Part shown: piece after piece, positions 15,512-24,866 of the stretch
Numbering within the stretch: position 1 is the stretch's first letter
How the letters are laid out: each line of letters starts with the position of its first letter
From: an uncultured Collinsella sp.
Lineage (GTDB): Bacteria > Actinomycetota > Coriobacteriia > Coriobacteriales > Coriobacteriaceae
Direction of reading: 5' to 3'
DNA: 45,236 bases
NCBI GenBank assembly: GCA_900549335.1
Contig: UROJ01000001.1
Span: 1 to 45,236, forward strand
Translations under genes and position numbers: made by a program
Notes under the pieces: model-generated
Seen by the model: only the letters and a program-made list of their open reading frames with translations
Told to the model about the DNA's origin: nothing
Databases searched by the model: none

Positions 15512-16867
15512 ATGAGCTACACGCAGAAAGTTCTCGACGAGCTCAAGGCCCGCTATCCCGAGCAGCCTGAGTTCATCCAGGCCGCGACCGAGATCCTCGG
15601 CACCATCCAGCCGGCGCTCGACGCCCATCCGGAGTACGAGGAGGCCGCCCTGCTGGAGCGCCTCGTCGAGCCCGAGCGCATCGTTATGTTCCGTGTCCCC
15701 TGGGTCGACGACCAGGGCAAGGTCCAGGTCAACCGCGGCTACCGCGTCGAGTTCAACTCTGCCATTGGACCCTACAAGGGCGGCCTGCGTTTTAACCCGA
15801 CGGTCACCCTGGGCATGCTCAAGTTCCTGGGCCTGGAGCAGATCCTCAAGAACAGCCTGACCACCCTTCCCATGGGCGGCGGCAAGGGCGGTTCCGACTT
15901 TGACCCCAAGGGCAAGTCCAACAACGAGATCATGCACTTCTGCCAGTCCTTCATGACCGAGCTCTATCGCCACATCGGCCCCAACACCGATGTTCCCGCT
16001 GGCGACCTGGGCGTTGGCGGCCGTGAGGTTGCCTACATGTTCGGTCAGTACAAGCGCCTGACCAACGAGTGGACCGGCGTCCTCACCGGCAAGGGCCTCT
16101 CCTTTGGAGGCTCGCTCGCCCGTACCGAGGCCACCGGCTACGGCCTGGTCTACTTTGTGGACGAGTACCTCAAGAGCCGTGGCGACTCCTTCGAGGGCAA
16201 GAACGTTGTGGTTCACGGTTCCGGCAACGTCGCCATCTACGCTGTCCAGAAGGTCTCCCAGCTCGGCGGCAAGGTACTGGCCTGCTCCGACACCCACGGC
16301 TGGGTCGAGGATCCCGACGGCATCGACTACACCGTGCTCGAGCATGTCTACAACAAGAAGCGCTCCGGCCACGACAAGGGCGTCACGCTCGCCATGTACG
16401 TCGACGAGAAGCCCAACGCCGTGTGGCACGAGGGCGACGGCCGCGGCGTGTGGCAGCTGCCCTGCGACATCGCGCTGCCCTGCGCTCGCGAGAACACGCT
16501 GCTGCTCGAGGACGCCCAGGCGCTCGTCGCCAACGGCTGCAAGGTGGTCGGCGAGGGCGCGAACATGCCCACGACCATCGAGGCCACGACCTACTTCCAG
16601 GAGAACGGCGTCGCCTTTATGCCCGGTAAGGCTGCCAACGCCGGCGGCGTGCTCGTGTCCGGCCTGGAGATGAGCCAGAACGCCGAGCACCTGTCCTGGA
16701 CCTTCGAGGAGGTCGACGGCAAGCTCGAGCAGCTCATGCGCGGCATGTTCCACAACGTGGTCGACACCGCCAAGGAGTACGGCGAGGAGGGCAACTTCGT
16801 CATGGGCGCCAACATCGCCGGCTTCCTGAAGGTCGCCGATGCCATGCTCGCCCAGGGCGTCTGCTAA
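15512..16867 (+). CDS. gdhA: Glutamate dehydrogenase (hexameric, NADP-type)
   Basis: A 451-residue enzyme interconverting 2-oxoglutarate plus ammonia and glutamate. It has the family blocks VQVNRGYRVEFNSAIGPYKG, the active-site-lysine block LPMGGGKGGSDFDPKGKS, PAGDLGVGGREV and the Rossmann segment VVHGSGNVA. Length is that of the ~450-residue hexameric, usually NADP(H)-linked class. Codon use is highly biased to C/G-ending codons, as in strongly expressed genes. It is preceded by AATTGGAGGAAG and followed by a strong terminator, so it is probably a single-gene transcript. It is not obviously linked to the flanking selenium and molybdenum genes except by position. Confidence 0.95.
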   Translation: MSYTQKVLDELKARYPEQPEFIQAATEILGTIQPALDAHPEYEEAALLERLVEPERIVMFRVPWVDDQGKVQVNRGYRVEFNSAIGPYKGGLRFNPTVTLGMLKFLGLEQILKNSLTTLPMGGGKGGSDFDPKGKSNNEIMHFCQSFMTELYRHIGPNTDVPAGDLGVGGREVAYMFGQYKRLTNEWTGVLTGKGLSFGGSLARTEATGYGLVYFVDEYLKSRGDSFEGKNVVVHGSGNVAIYAVQKVSQLGGKVLACSDTHGWVEDPDGIDYTVLEHVYNKKRSGHDKGVTLAMYVDEKPNAVWHEGDGRGVWQLPCDIALPCARENTLLLEDAQALVANGCKVVGEGANMPTTIEATTYFQENGVAFMPGKAANAGGVLVSGLEMSQNAEHLSWTFEEVDGKLEQLMRGMFHNVVDTAKEYGEEGNFVMGANIAGFLKVADAMLAQGVC

Positions 16868-16892
16868 ATCTTCGCTCGATATAGCATCGCAG

Positions 16893-16927
16893 AAGGCTCC
16901 CAGTCATCTTGGCTGGGAGCCTTTTTT
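16893..16927 (+). terminator. Rho-independent terminator after gdhA
   Basis: An 11-bp perfect stem (AAGGCTCCCAG at 16893-16903 with CTGGGAGCCTT at 16913-16923) ending in six T. Confidence 0.93.
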
Positions 16928-17022
16928 GATCCGCATGCGACGGAGGAAAACGGTTCATTTTGTCCCGACATGAGCTGTGCCCTCTCGTTTGGTACACTTA
17001 AAGGTACTGGACAAGTGGAGAG

Positions 17023-17937
17023 ATGGGGGAGAACGTGCTCAAGTTCGGTACCTACGTCCGTGTTGGAAACGCGGCCGAAGCCTATGAGCTCTTGCAGAAG
17101 AACCGCAACAACAAGATCGTGGGCGGCGGCATCTGGATGCGCCTGGGTTCGCGTCGTGTGGCGACGGCGATTGACCTTTCGGCCTGCGGACTCGACAAGA
17201 TCGAGGAGACCGAGACCGAGTTCCGCATCGGTGCCATGTGCACCCTGCGCCAGCTCGAGCGTCATGCCGAGCTCAACGCGCTTGTCAACCATGTCTTTGA
17301 GTTCGCCGTCCACGATATCGTGGGCGTGCAGCTGCGCAACACCGCCACGGTGGGCGGCAGCATCTACGGTCGCTTTGGTTTCTCGGACGTGCTCTCGGCC
17401 TTTTTGGCGCTCGATTCGTACGTTGAGCTGACGGGGGCCGGCCGCGTGCCGCTCGCCGAGTTCGTGGACATGGGCTACGTGCGCGACGTGATCGAGCACG
17501 TGGTGGTCGTTAAGCACGATTACCGCGCAAGCTACGAGGCCGTGCGCAAGGCCGCGACCGACTTTCCCTCCTTAAACGTTACCGCTGCCTGGTGGGACAA
17601 CAGTTGGCATGTCACCGTGGGCGCCCGTCCGCTGCGCGCGACCCTGCTGCAGGGCGAGGCATGTGGCCTTACCGCCGAGCAGCCTTCCGAGGACGAGCTT
17701 CGCGCCCTGGCCGCATCCGTGCGCGCGCTGAGCTACGGCACTAACCTGTGGGGCTCGGCCGAGTACCGCCGCCGCATCTCGGCGCCGCTCGCCGTCCAGG
17801 CCGTGCGCCGCGCCGCCGGCATCGAGCTTTCGGCCGCGCTTGCCCGCGAGCTCGACACCGTGCAGATCCCTAAGTTTGCCACGGACGAGTATTCCTGCCG
17901 CCGCGTGCCCGGCGTCGATTCTAGCGAGGTGCGCTAA
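17023..17937 (+). CDS. FAD-binding subunit of a xanthine-dehydrogenase-type molybdenum hydroxylase
   Basis: A 304-residue protein of the CoxM/XdhB family, the FAD subunit that takes electrons from the 2Fe-2S clusters. It shows the family's FAD contacts: KIVGGGIWMRLG (pattern AGGTDL), and RNTATVGGSIYGRFGFSD (pattern QIRNxATxGGN). The C-terminal part resembles the CO-dehydrogenase flavoprotein C domain. The downstream subunit gene starts at its stop (TAATG, 1-nt overlap), so the two form an operon. Start at ATG 17023; an in-frame GTG at 17035 has GGGGGAG 4 nt before it and could be the true start. Confidence 0.87.
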   Translation: MGENVLKFGTYVRVGNAAEAYELLQKNRNNKIVGGGIWMRLGSRRVATAIDLSACGLDKIEETETEFRIGAMCTLRQLERHAELNALVNHVFEFAVHDIVGVQLRNTATVGGSIYGRFGFSDVLSAFLALDSYVELTGAGRVPLAEFVDMGYVRDVIEHVVVVKHDYRASYEAVRKAATDFPSLNVTAAWWDNSWHVTVGARPLRATLLQGEACGLTAEQPSEDELRALAASVRALSYGTNLWGSAEYRRRISAPLAVQAVRRAAGIELSAALARELDTVQIPKFATDEYSCRRVPGVDSSEVR

Positions 17938-20768
17938 TGGCTGCCAAACTCATCGATCTTTCCTTTACGCTCAACGGCCGCAAGGTCAAGGTTCAGATTG
18001 CCCCCGACACCATGCTCTTTTCGCTTTTGCGTGAGCAGGGTTGCGCGTCGGTGCGCTGCGCCTGCGAGACCACCAATTGCGGTCTGTGCACGGTGTGGCT
18101 CGACGGCGACCCGGTGCTGAGCTGCTCGGTTCCCGCGGCGCGCGTCGAGGGCCACACCATCACCACGCTCGAGGGCCTTAAGGCCGAATCCGAGGCACTG
18201 GCCCGTGCTATGGCTGCCGAAGGCGCCGAGCAGTGCGGTTTTTGCGCCCCCGGCCTTATCATGAACGTGCTGGCGCTTGCCCGCGCCGCCAAGGAGGATC
18301 AAAGCCTCGTCGCCACGCGCGAGGAGCTCTCGCGCCAGCTCGCCGGTAACCTCTGCCGTTGCAGCGGCTATGAGAGCCAGCTGCGCGCCATCGTCCGCTT
18401 CCTCAACGAGTCTGGCGTGCAGGTTGGCTTTGAGATGCCCGAGCTGCCGGTCAACGACACCAGCTCTGACGGCGTCTCCTACAAGCAGATTACCCATAAG
18501 CAGCCCAAGAAGGATTCGAAGGCCCTGCTCGAGGGCCGTCCCGTCTACACGGGCGATATGGTGCCCGCCGGCGCGCTCATCGTCAAACTCAAGCGCAGCC
18601 CGTATGCCCGCGCCAAGATTCGCTCCATCGATACGTCGCGCGCTCTGAAGGTACCCGGCGTCGTGGGCGTCTACACTTACGAGGACGTGCCCAAGCGTCG
18701 CTTTACCATTGCCGGCCAGAGCTATCCGCAGCCGAGTCCCTACGACCGCCTGATCCTCGAGAACCTGGTGCGCTACCAAAACGAAGAAGTGGCGATCGTC
18801 GCCGCCGAGACCGAGGAGGCCGCCGACAAGGCGCTCAAGCTCATCAAGGTCGACTACGAGGTGCTCGAGCCCCTGCTCGACTTTACCCAGGCGCTCGATA
18901 ACGACATCGTGGTCCACCCCGAGGGCGACGTGACCTTTATGTTCCCGCAGGGCGGCGACGTTCCGCGCAATCTAGTCTGCAGCGGTACCAGCGATTATGG
19001 CGATCTGGACGAGGCGTTCGCCCAGAGCGACATTGTCTTTGAGCGCACTTACACTAGCCAGGCCACGCAGACCGCGCCCATGGAGACCTTCCGTGCCTTC
19101 GCGACGACCGACGCATTCGGCCGCATCTCGGTGACCACCTCTACGCAGGTGCCCTTCCACGTGCGCCGCATGGTTGCGCAGTCGCTCGACATTCCGCAGT
19201 CGCAGGTGCAGGTTATTAAGCCCCGCATCGGCGGCGGCTTTGGCTCCAAGCAGACGGGCTGCTGCGAGATCTTCGTGGCGTTCGTCACCCAGCAGACCGG
19301 CCGTCCGAGCTACTGCTGCTACACCCGCGAGGAGACCATCACTGCGGGCAACTCGCGTCACCAGATGCAGATGACCGTCAAGCTGGGTGCCATGAACGAC
19401 GGCACCATCACGGCCATCGACCTGCACACGTTGTCCAACGCCGGCGCGTACGGCGAGCACGCCACCACGACGATCGGCCTTTCGGGCCATAAGAGCCTGC
19501 CCATCTACAACCATGTGAAGGCGAGCCGTTTTAGCTGGGACGCCGTCTACACCAATACCAACCGCGGCGGCGCGTATCGCGGCTACGGTGCCACCCAGGG
19601 CCAGTTTGCCGTGGAGAGCGCCGTCAACGAGCTCGCCGACATGCTGCACATGGACCCCGCCGACCTGCGCCTTAAGAACATGGTGCGCGAGGGCGAGATC
19701 ATGCCGCAGTACTACAACGAGAAGCTCAACGCCTGCGCGCTCGACCGCTGCCTGCTGCGTGCGATGGACATGATCGGCTGGCGCGACAAGCCGCTGGCCG
19801 TGGACCTGGGCGACCGCGTGCGCGCCCTGGGCTGCGCGCTCACCATGCAGGGCTCGGGCATCTCCAACGTGGACATCGCCGGCATCGACATGCGCCTGGA
19901 AGAGGACGGCTTCATTACCATCGGCACCGGCGCCACCGATAACGGCATGGGCGTCGACACGATTCTGGCGCAGATTGCCGCCGAGGAGCTGGGCGTGGAG
20001 AGCTCGCTGATCGTGGTGCGCGGCGTGGACACCGACGTGTCGCCGTTCGACGCCGGCTCGTATGCGAGCTCGGGCACGTACGTGACGGGCCTTGCTGCCA
20101 AGAACGCCGCGACCGAGCTGCGCGAGAAGATCTGCGCCAAGGCCGCCCAGATGTGGGACGTTGACGCCGCCGACGTGGTCTTCGACGGCCAGTACGTGCG
20201 CCTGTCCGACGAGCGCGCCGCCCGCGAGCGCGGCCGTTACCTCACGCTGCGCGACTTTGCCAACCTGTGCGTTAAGAACATCGAGGGCGGCGACGCGCTG
20301 ACCTCGCATGCCTCTGCCTGCCTGCCCGTTTCGCCTCCGCCGTTTATGGCCGGCATTGCCGAGGTCGAGGTCGACAAGGCCACCGGCAAGGTGACTGTTG
20401 TGGACTACGCGGCTGCCGTCGACTGCGGTACCGTGATCAACGAGGCACTCGCGCGCGTCCAGGCCGAGGGCGGCATTGCCCAGGGTATCGGCCATGCGCT
20501 CTATGAGATTGTCGAGCATGACGATCGCGGCCGCCTGCGCACCGGCAACTTTATGAGCTACAAGCTGCCCACGCGCCTGGATATCGGCAGCATTCGCGTG
20601 GCCTTTGAGCCGAGCTACGAGCCGACGGGCCCGTTTGGTGCCAAGTCGATCGGCGAGGTCGTCATCAACACGCCGCTCGCCGCCGTGGCCTCGGCCGTCG
20701 CACACGCCACCGGCCACCAGGTCCGCTCGCTGCCCATCACGCCCGAGAAGGCTCTGCTGGGGGAGTAG
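17937..20768 (+). CDS. Xanthine-dehydrogenase-family protein, fused 2Fe-2S and molybdenum subunits
   Basis: A 943-residue molybdenum hydroxylase. Residues 1-165 are the two 2Fe-2S domains, usually a separate subunit: Cys43, 48, 51, 63 form the ferredoxin-type cluster, and CGFC (100, 103) with CRC (140, 142) form the second. From about residue 185 comes the Mo-binding subunit, with RSPYARAKI, GGGFGSKQTG, RGAYRGYGATQGQF and C-terminal GAKSIGE carrying the expected catalytic Glu. FAD is supplied by the upstream gene. The substrate could be xanthine or another N-heterocycle or aldehyde; sequence alone does not tell. Nearby DUF3343 and Sec genes raise the possibility of a labile-selenium hydroxylase, but yqeB, yqeC and ssnA are not seen. 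Confidence 0.9.
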   Translation: MAAKLIDLSFTLNGRKVKVQIAPDTMLFSLLREQGCASVRCACETTNCGLCTVWLDGDPVLSCSVPAARVEGHTITTLEGLKAESEALARAMAAEGAEQCGFCAPGLIMNVLALARAAKEDQSLVATREELSRQLAGNLCRCSGYESQLRAIVRFLNESGVQVGFEMPELPVNDTSSDGVSYKQITHKQPKKDSKALLEGRPVYTGDMVPAGALIVKLKRSPYARAKIRSIDTSRALKVPGVVGVYTYEDVPKRRFTIAGQSYPQPSPYDRLILENLVRYQNEEVAIVAAETEEAADKALKLIKVDYEVLEPLLDFTQALDNDIVVHPEGDVTFMFPQGGDVPRNLVCSGTSDYGDLDEAFAQSDIVFERTYTSQATQTAPMETFRAFATTDAFGRISVTTSTQVPFHVRRMVAQSLDIPQSQVQVIKPRIGGGFGSKQTGCCEIFVAFVTQQTGRPSYCCYTREETITAGNSRHQMQMTVKLGAMNDGTITAIDLHTLSNAGAYGEHATTTIGLSGHKSLPIYNHVKASRFSWDAVYTNTNRGGAYRGYGATQGQFAVESAVNELADMLHMDPADLRLKNMVREGEIMPQYYNEKLNACALDRCLLRAMDMIGWRDKPLAVDLGDRVRALGCALTMQGSGISNVDIAGIDMRLEEDGFITIGTGATDNGMGVDTILAQIAAEELGVESSLIVVRGVDTDVSPFDAGSYASSGTYVTGLAAKNAATELREKICAKAAQMWDVDAADVVFDGQYVRLSDERAARERGRYLTLRDFANLCVKNIEGGDALTSHASACLPVSPPPFMAGIAEVEVDKATGKVTVVDYAAAVDCGTVINEALARVQAEGGIAQGIGHALYEIVEHDDRGRLRTGNFMSYKLPTRLDIGSIRVAFEPSYEPTGPFGAKSIGEVVINTPLAAVASAVAHATGHQVRSLPITPEKALLGE

Positions 20769-20792
20769 CGGGTCAGCGAACAAGTCGTAATT

Positions 20793-20822
20793 GGCGGGGC
20801 GGGGCAACTCGTCCCGCCTTTT
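20793..20822 (+). terminator. Terminator after the molybdenum hydroxylase operon
   Basis: GGCGGGGC (20793-20800) pairs with GTCCCGCC (20811-20818), 8 bp with one G.U, followed by four T. Confidence 0.75.
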
Positions 20823-20908
20823 GCACTCGTGGTGAGGTCGTGAGCCTGTAAAAGGTGTGCGTGCGCTTGCCGTTCGTATCTGCTATCATTCCTAGTCTGT
20901 GCGCTCAT

Positions 20909-20992
20909 GCGGGCGTGGCGGAATTGGTAGACGCGCCAGATTTAGGTTCTGGTGGGATTCCCGTGAAGGTTCGAGTCCTTTCGCCCGCACCA
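20909..20992 (+). tRNA. tRNA-Leu (anticodon UAG)
   Basis: An 84-nt class II tRNA. The acceptor stem is GCGGGCG/CGCCCGC with encoded CCA. The D arm carries AATTGGTAGA. The anticodon stem CCAGA/TCTGG encloses loop TTTAGGT with anticodon TAG. A variable hairpin (TGGGATTCCCG region) and T arm AAGG-TTCGAGT-CCTT follow. It reads CUA and, by wobble, other CUN codons. An extended -10-like TGCTATCAT lies at 20881-20889, about 20 nt upstream. Confidence 0.97.
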
Positions 20993-21083
20993 ACGCATCT
21001 GCGTCGGCTTCGGCCGTCGCGACTCTTTGTTGCATAAAGGTACCAGCACCTCAGATAAGCTGGGCAGTATGAGGAGGAACGTG

Positions 21084-22382
21084 TTGAACATCACCGCTTC
21101 TGACGTCAAGGACGCCAAGCTCACCGCTACGGTCACCATCCCGGCCGCCGACGTCGACGCCGCGATCAAGAAGGCCTACAAGGACACCGCCAAGAAGTAC
21201 CGCTTCCCGGGCTTCCGCGCCGGCAAGGCTCCCCGTCCGGTCATCGATTCCGCCCTGGGCGCCGAGGCTACCCTCGCTCAGGCTACCAACGACCTGATCG
21301 CCGCCAACGAGCCCGTCGTCCTCAACGAGCTGGACATCGTCCCCACCAAGAACGGTGACTACAAGGAGCTCGACCTCGCCAAGGATCACGAGGACTACAC
21401 CTACACCGTCGAGTTCTCCCTGCGTCCTGCCGCTGAGCTCTCCTCCTTCGACGCCGTTGAGATCGAGATGCCTCCCGCGGAGGTCACCGAGTCCGAGATC
21501 AACAACCAGGTCGAGATGCTCCTCAACTACCGTGCCACCTTCGAGGACGTCGAGGGTCGCGCCGTCGAGGCCGAGGACTACGTTACCGTCGACCTCAAGG
21601 CCGTCGAGAACGCCGACAACTTTGCCGCCGAGGGCCGCATGCTCATCGCCGGTAGCGACAGCAACCCCAAGGAGTTCAACGAGGCCCTGATCGGCGCTAA
21701 CGTTGACGACGTCAAGTCCGTCACCTGGACCGACGAGGTCGAGGAGGGCGAGGAAGCCGAGACCCACACCGTCGAGGTCACCGTCAAGGGCATCAAGGTC
21801 CGCAACACCCCCGAGCTCACCGACGAGCTCGTCAAGTCCGACTTTGGCTTCGACAGCATCGAGGCCATGCGCGACGCCATCAAGATCGAGATCGAGCAGG
21901 ACAAGGCTTCCCGCCTCCCGGCCGAGAAGGAGAACCGTTGCGTCTCCGCTCTCGCCGAGCGCCTGCAGCTCGACGAGATGGATGCCGACTACGAGCAGTC
22001 CGTTTTTGAGGAGCTTGGCCAGAACTTCCTGTCCAACCTCGCTGCCCGCGGCATGACGCTGGACACCTGGCTGCCCGCTTCCGGTCTGACCATGGAGCAG
22101 TTCATCGGCGACCTGCACAAGCAGGCTAACGACGTTGCCCGTGAGTCCCTGGCTCTCGACGCCCTTGCCCGCGAGCTCAAGATCGAGGTCACCGAGGACG
22201 ACATCAACGCCGAGTTCGAGAAGGCCGGCGTCAAGGACGTCGAGGCTTCCAAGGCCGAGTTCATCGCCGATGGCCGCATGCCCGCCGTCCGCGAGTCCAT
22301 CCGTCGCTCCAAGGCCGTCGACCACCTGGTCGAGAACGCCAAGGTGACCGAGGTCGACGAGACCGCCAAGGACGCCGAGTAA
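21084..22382 (+). CDS. tig: Trigger factor (ribosome-associated chaperone and prolyl isomerase)
   Basis: A ~432-residue chaperone that binds the ribosome near the exit tunnel. The N-terminal domain has the ribosome-docking loop YRFPGFRAGKAPR (family GFRxGK). A PPIase (FKBP-like) domain with EDYVTVDL follows, then the helical C-terminal domain. The N-terminus is best started at TTG 21084 (MNITASDVKDA), because AGGAGG at 21072-21077 is spaced 6 nt; GTG 21081 is too close and ATG 21069 lies before the ribosome binding site. It heads the tig-clpP-clpX group, a very common arrangement. The gene is extremely rich in C- and G-ending codons. Confidence 0.95.
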   Translation: MNITASDVKDAKLTATVTIPAADVDAAIKKAYKDTAKKYRFPGFRAGKAPRPVIDSALGAEATLAQATNDLIAANEPVVLNELDIVPTKNGDYKELDLAKDHEDYTYTVEFSLRPAAELSSFDAVEIEMPPAEVTESEINNQVEMLLNYRATFEDVEGRAVEAEDYVTVDLKAVENADNFAAEGRMLIAGSDSNPKEFNEALIGANVDDVKSVTWTDEVEEGEEAETHTVEVTVKGIKVRNTPELTDELVKSDFGFDSIEAMRDAIKIEIEQDKASRLPAEKENRCVSALAERLQLDEMDADYEQSVFEELGQNFLSNLAARGMTLDTWLPASGLTMEQFIGDLHKQANDVARESLALDALARELKIEVTEDDINAEFEKAGVKDVEASKAEFIADGRMPAVRESIRRSKAVDHLVENAKVTEVDETAKDAE

Positions 22383-22458
22383 TTCTCGCCACCTTGCCCG
22401 CGAGCGCTTGCGTGCGCCCGTGATGGGGTAAAGTTATACACCGGTTATCCGGTTGCTT

Positions 22459-22503
22459 CGTACGGTGCCAGCCAATGCATAGCATGCGGGCACCGTACGT
22501 TTG
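22459..22503 (+). terminator. Hairpin, probable terminator between tig and clpP
   Basis: CGTACGGTGCC (22459-22469) pairs with GGCACCGTACG (22489-22499), 11 bp perfect, with a small GCAT/ATGC pairing in the loop and a short T-rich tail. It could also be a leader hairpin of clpP if transcription starts upstream. Confidence 0.55.
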
Positions 22504-22544
22504 TCTAGAACCACTATTGGTCCGTAAGAGAAATGGAGATGCGT

Positions 22545-23165
22545 ATGATCGCTAAGTTCGATTCCGCCCTCGTGCCATACGTTATCGAGCAGACGCCGCG
22601 CGGCGAGCGCAGCTACGATATCTATTCGCGCCTGCTCAACGACCGCATCATCTTCTTGGGCGAGGAGATCAACTCCGTCAGCGCCAACCTGGTCGTTGCC
22701 CAGCTGCTGCATCTTGAGAGCCAGGATGCCGAGAAGGATATCTCGCTTTACATCAATTCGCCCGGCGGCGAGGTCTACTCCGGTCTGGCGATTCTGGACA
22801 CCATGAACTTCATTAAGCCGCAGGTTTCCACCATTTGCGTCGGTATGGCCGCGTCTATGGCCGCCGTGCTGCTTTCGGCCGGCGCCAAGGGCAAGCGCTT
22901 TTGCCTGCCGCACTCTAAGGTCATGATTCACCAGCCCAGCGGCGGTGCCCAGGGTCAGCAGACCGAGATCGAGATCGTGGCCGAGGAGATCAAGAAGACG
23001 CGTCGCGAGCTCAACCAGATCCTGTCCGACGCCTCGGGTCAGCCCATCGAGAAGGTCCAGGCCGACACCGAGCGCGACAACTACCTGACCGCTGCCGAGG
23101 CCCTCGACTACGGCCTGATCGACCGTATCGTCACCTCGCGCGACCTCGCCGCGAAGGACGCCTAG
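22545..23165 (+). CDS. clpP: ATP-dependent Clp protease proteolytic subunit ClpP
   Basis: A ~206-residue serine protease that forms two stacked heptamers and degrades substrates fed by ClpX. The catalytic Ser lies in [12 protein letters not shown], the His in [14 protein letters not shown], and the Asp in ADTERDNYL. The N-terminal [22 protein letters not shown] is standard. Three in-frame ATGs occur (22533, 22539, 22545); the last has GGAG 6 nt before it and is preferred. clpX follows 1 nt after the stop, so the pair is co-transcribed and probably co-translated. Confidence 0.95.
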   Translation: MIAKFDSALVPYVIEQTPRGERSYDIYSRLLNDRIIFLGEEINSVSANLVVAQLLHLESQDAEKDISLYINSPGGEVYSGLAILDTMNFIKPQVSTICVGMAASMAAVLLSAGAKGKRFCLPHSKVMIHQPSGGAQGQQTEIEIVAEEIKKTRRELNQILSDASGQPIEKVQADTERDNYLTAAEALDYGLIDRIVTSRDLAAKDA

Positions 23166-23166
23166 G

Positions 23167-24579
23167 ATGGCAGGTAACATGCAGGACAACTTTGACGAGA
23201 ACGGCAACCCCATTCGCTGCTCCTTCTGCGGAAAAGAGCAGGGCCAGGTTCGTCGTCTCGTAAAGGGCCCGACCAACATCTTTATCTGTGACGAGTGCGT
23301 CGCCGCCTGCTCCGAGATCCTTGAGGAGTCGCTGGCTTCTGACTTTATGGACGCTGCCCGCAACGGCAAGCTGCCGGGCTTCCTCAACGATCACGGCCAG
23401 GCTGCGTCCCAGCCCGCCGTGGATCCCGAGGCCGAGGGCTTTGAGCTCGAGGACGACCGCCAGGTCATCACGCACGTGCCGACGCCGCACGAGATCTATG
23501 ACGAGCTTTCGGCCTATGTTATGGGCCAGGAGGACGCCAAGCGCGCCATGTCGGTGGCCGTGTACAACCATTACCGCCGCGTGATCGAGGGCGGTGCTGC
23601 GGTGTCCGCCTTTAACGAAGCCTCGGGTATGGGCGGCCAGTTTGACGACGATATGGACGAGGTGGAGCTTGCCAAGTCCAATATTCTTCTGCTCGGCCCG
23701 ACCGGTACCGGCAAGACGCTGCTGGCCCAGACGCTCGCGCGCATCCTCGAGGTGCCGTTTGCCATCGCTGATGCCACCGCGCTCACCGAGGCTGGTTACG
23801 TGGGCGAGGACGTCGAGAACATCCTGCTCAAGCTTATCAATGCTGCCGATGGCGACATTGAGCGCGCGCAGGTGGGCATCATCTACGTGGACGAGATCGA
23901 TAAGATTGCCCGCAAGGCAGAGAACCTCTCCATCACCCGTGATGTTTCGGGCGAGGGTGTTCAACAGGCACTGCTTAAGATTCTTGAGGGCACGGTGGCC
24001 AGCGTTCCGCCCACCGGCGGCCGCAAGCACCCCCAGCAGGAGCTGCTGCAGATCGATACGACCAACATCCTGTTCATCTGCGGCGGTGCCTTTGTGGGTC
24101 TGGACAAGATCATTGCCGATCGCGTGGGCAACAAGGGCGTGGGCTTTAACTCCGAGATCGCCGGCCCCACCTCTGTCGACGAGAACGACCTGCTGCGCCA
24201 GGTGCTCCCGCAGGACCTCAACGCTTTTGGCATGATCCCCGAGTTTGTGGGACGTACGCCCGTCGTCACCCAGACGCAGGCGCTCGACGAGGACGACCTG
24301 GTGTCGATCCTGACCGAGCCCAAGAACGCCGTGGTGCGTCAGTACCGCAAGATGTTTCAGCTCGAGGATGTCGATCTTGAGTTTGAGGACGCGGCCCTGC
24401 ACGAGATCGCCCGCATGGCACTCGCCCGCAAGACCGGTGCCCGCGGCCTGCGTGCCATCTGCGAGGACGTGCTGCAGCAGACGATGTTCGACCTCCCCAG
24501 CGAGGAGGGCGTTGCCAAGGTCGTCGTAACCGAAGCCGCCGTTAAGGGCGAAGAACAGCCCCAGCGCATCTACGGCTAA
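23167..24579 (+). CDS. clpX: ATP-dependent Clp protease ATP-binding subunit ClpX
   Basis: A 470-residue AAA+ unfoldase. The N-terminal C4 zinc domain (CSFCGKEQ and CDECVAAC) binds substrates and adaptors. The AAA+ core has Walker A GPTGTGKT, the pore loop GYVGEDVE and Walker [10 protein letters not shown], followed by sensor regions. The ClpP-contact IGF-type loop is expected after the Walker B region but is not obvious by eye. Somewhat longer than E. coli ClpX (424), with extra residues after the zinc domain and at the C-terminus. ATG 23167 follows the clpP stop by 1 nt; ATG 23179 is also possible. Confidence 0.96.
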   Translation: MAGNMQDNFDENGNPIRCSFCGKEQGQVRRLVKGPTNIFICDECVAACSEILEESLASDFMDAARNGKLPGFLNDHGQAASQPAVDPEAEGFELEDDRQVITHVPTPHEIYDELSAYVMGQEDAKRAMSVAVYNHYRRVIEGGAAVSAFNEASGMGGQFDDDMDEVELAKSNILLLGPTGTGKTLLAQTLARILEVPFAIADATALTEAGYVGEDVENILLKLINAADGDIERAQVGIIYVDEIDKIARKAENLSITRDVSGEGVQQALLKILEGTVASVPPTGGRKHPQQELLQIDTTNILFICGGAFVGLDKIIADRVGNKGVGFNSEIAGPTSVDENDLLRQVLPQDLNAFGMIPEFVGRTPVVTQTQALDEDDLVSILTEPKNAVVRQYRKMFQLEDVDLEFEDAALHEIARMALARKTGARGLRAICEDVLQQTMFDLPSEEGVAKVVVTEAAVKGEEQPQRIYG

Positions 24580-24600
24580 ACCTGTCTAAAACGTGCTTGT

Positions 24601-24636
24601 AAATAGCCTCCGACCACCTGCGGTCGGAGGCTATTT
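24601..24636 (+). terminator. Strong terminator after clpX
   Basis: A 15-bp perfect stem (24601-24615 with 24622-24636) and a 6-nt loop, flanked by A residues on the left and T residues on the right, so it could act in both directions. Confidence 0.92.
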
Positions 24637-24730
24637 TATATATACGCAATAACCCCAACTACCTGTGTTATTCTGTGTGTTTGTTTAAGCCTCAGCGAAG
24701 TCATATCAGACTGAAGTAATCGATACCTAA

Positions 24731-24846
24731 GGGGAGGAATGTAGGCCCGATTTTCGTAGATTCCGCACGAGCCGAAGACCACTTAATGTGGTCTTCGAGC
24801 GAGCCCAGGACCTGACCGAGCGAAAATCGGGCCTACATTCCTCCCC
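24731..24846. repeat. Long-stem palindromic element upstream of valS (element V1)
   Basis: Outer arms 24731-24756 and 24821-24846 are perfectly complementary over 26 nt. Inside is a second perfect hairpin, CGAAGACCAC (24773-24782) and GTGGTCTTCG (24788-24797), with loop TTAAT. Between the two lie TTCCGCACG (24761-24769) and CAGGAC (24806-24811), both shared with element V2 after valS in reverse orientation. The element ends 20 nt before the valS start codon, so it lies in the leader if the promoter is upstream. It lacks the T-box core motif. Confidence 0.88.
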
Positions 24847-24866
24847 GGCGGGACAGGGAGAGATAT

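Noticed and set aside
18972..20807. 611-codon minus-strand frame opposite the molybdenum hydroxylase
   Set aside because: A shadow frame produced by codon bias of the plus-strand gene; no ribosome binding site or domain.
24731..24846. Retron-type msr-msd RNA
   Set aside because: The long inverted arms look suggestive, but no reverse transcriptase gene is near and the valS gene lies between the two elements.
24640..24866. T-box riboswitch before valS
   Set aside because: The conserved T-box core and a specifier-loop stem I are not recognisable, and the hairpin is a symmetric palindrome related to another element after the gene.
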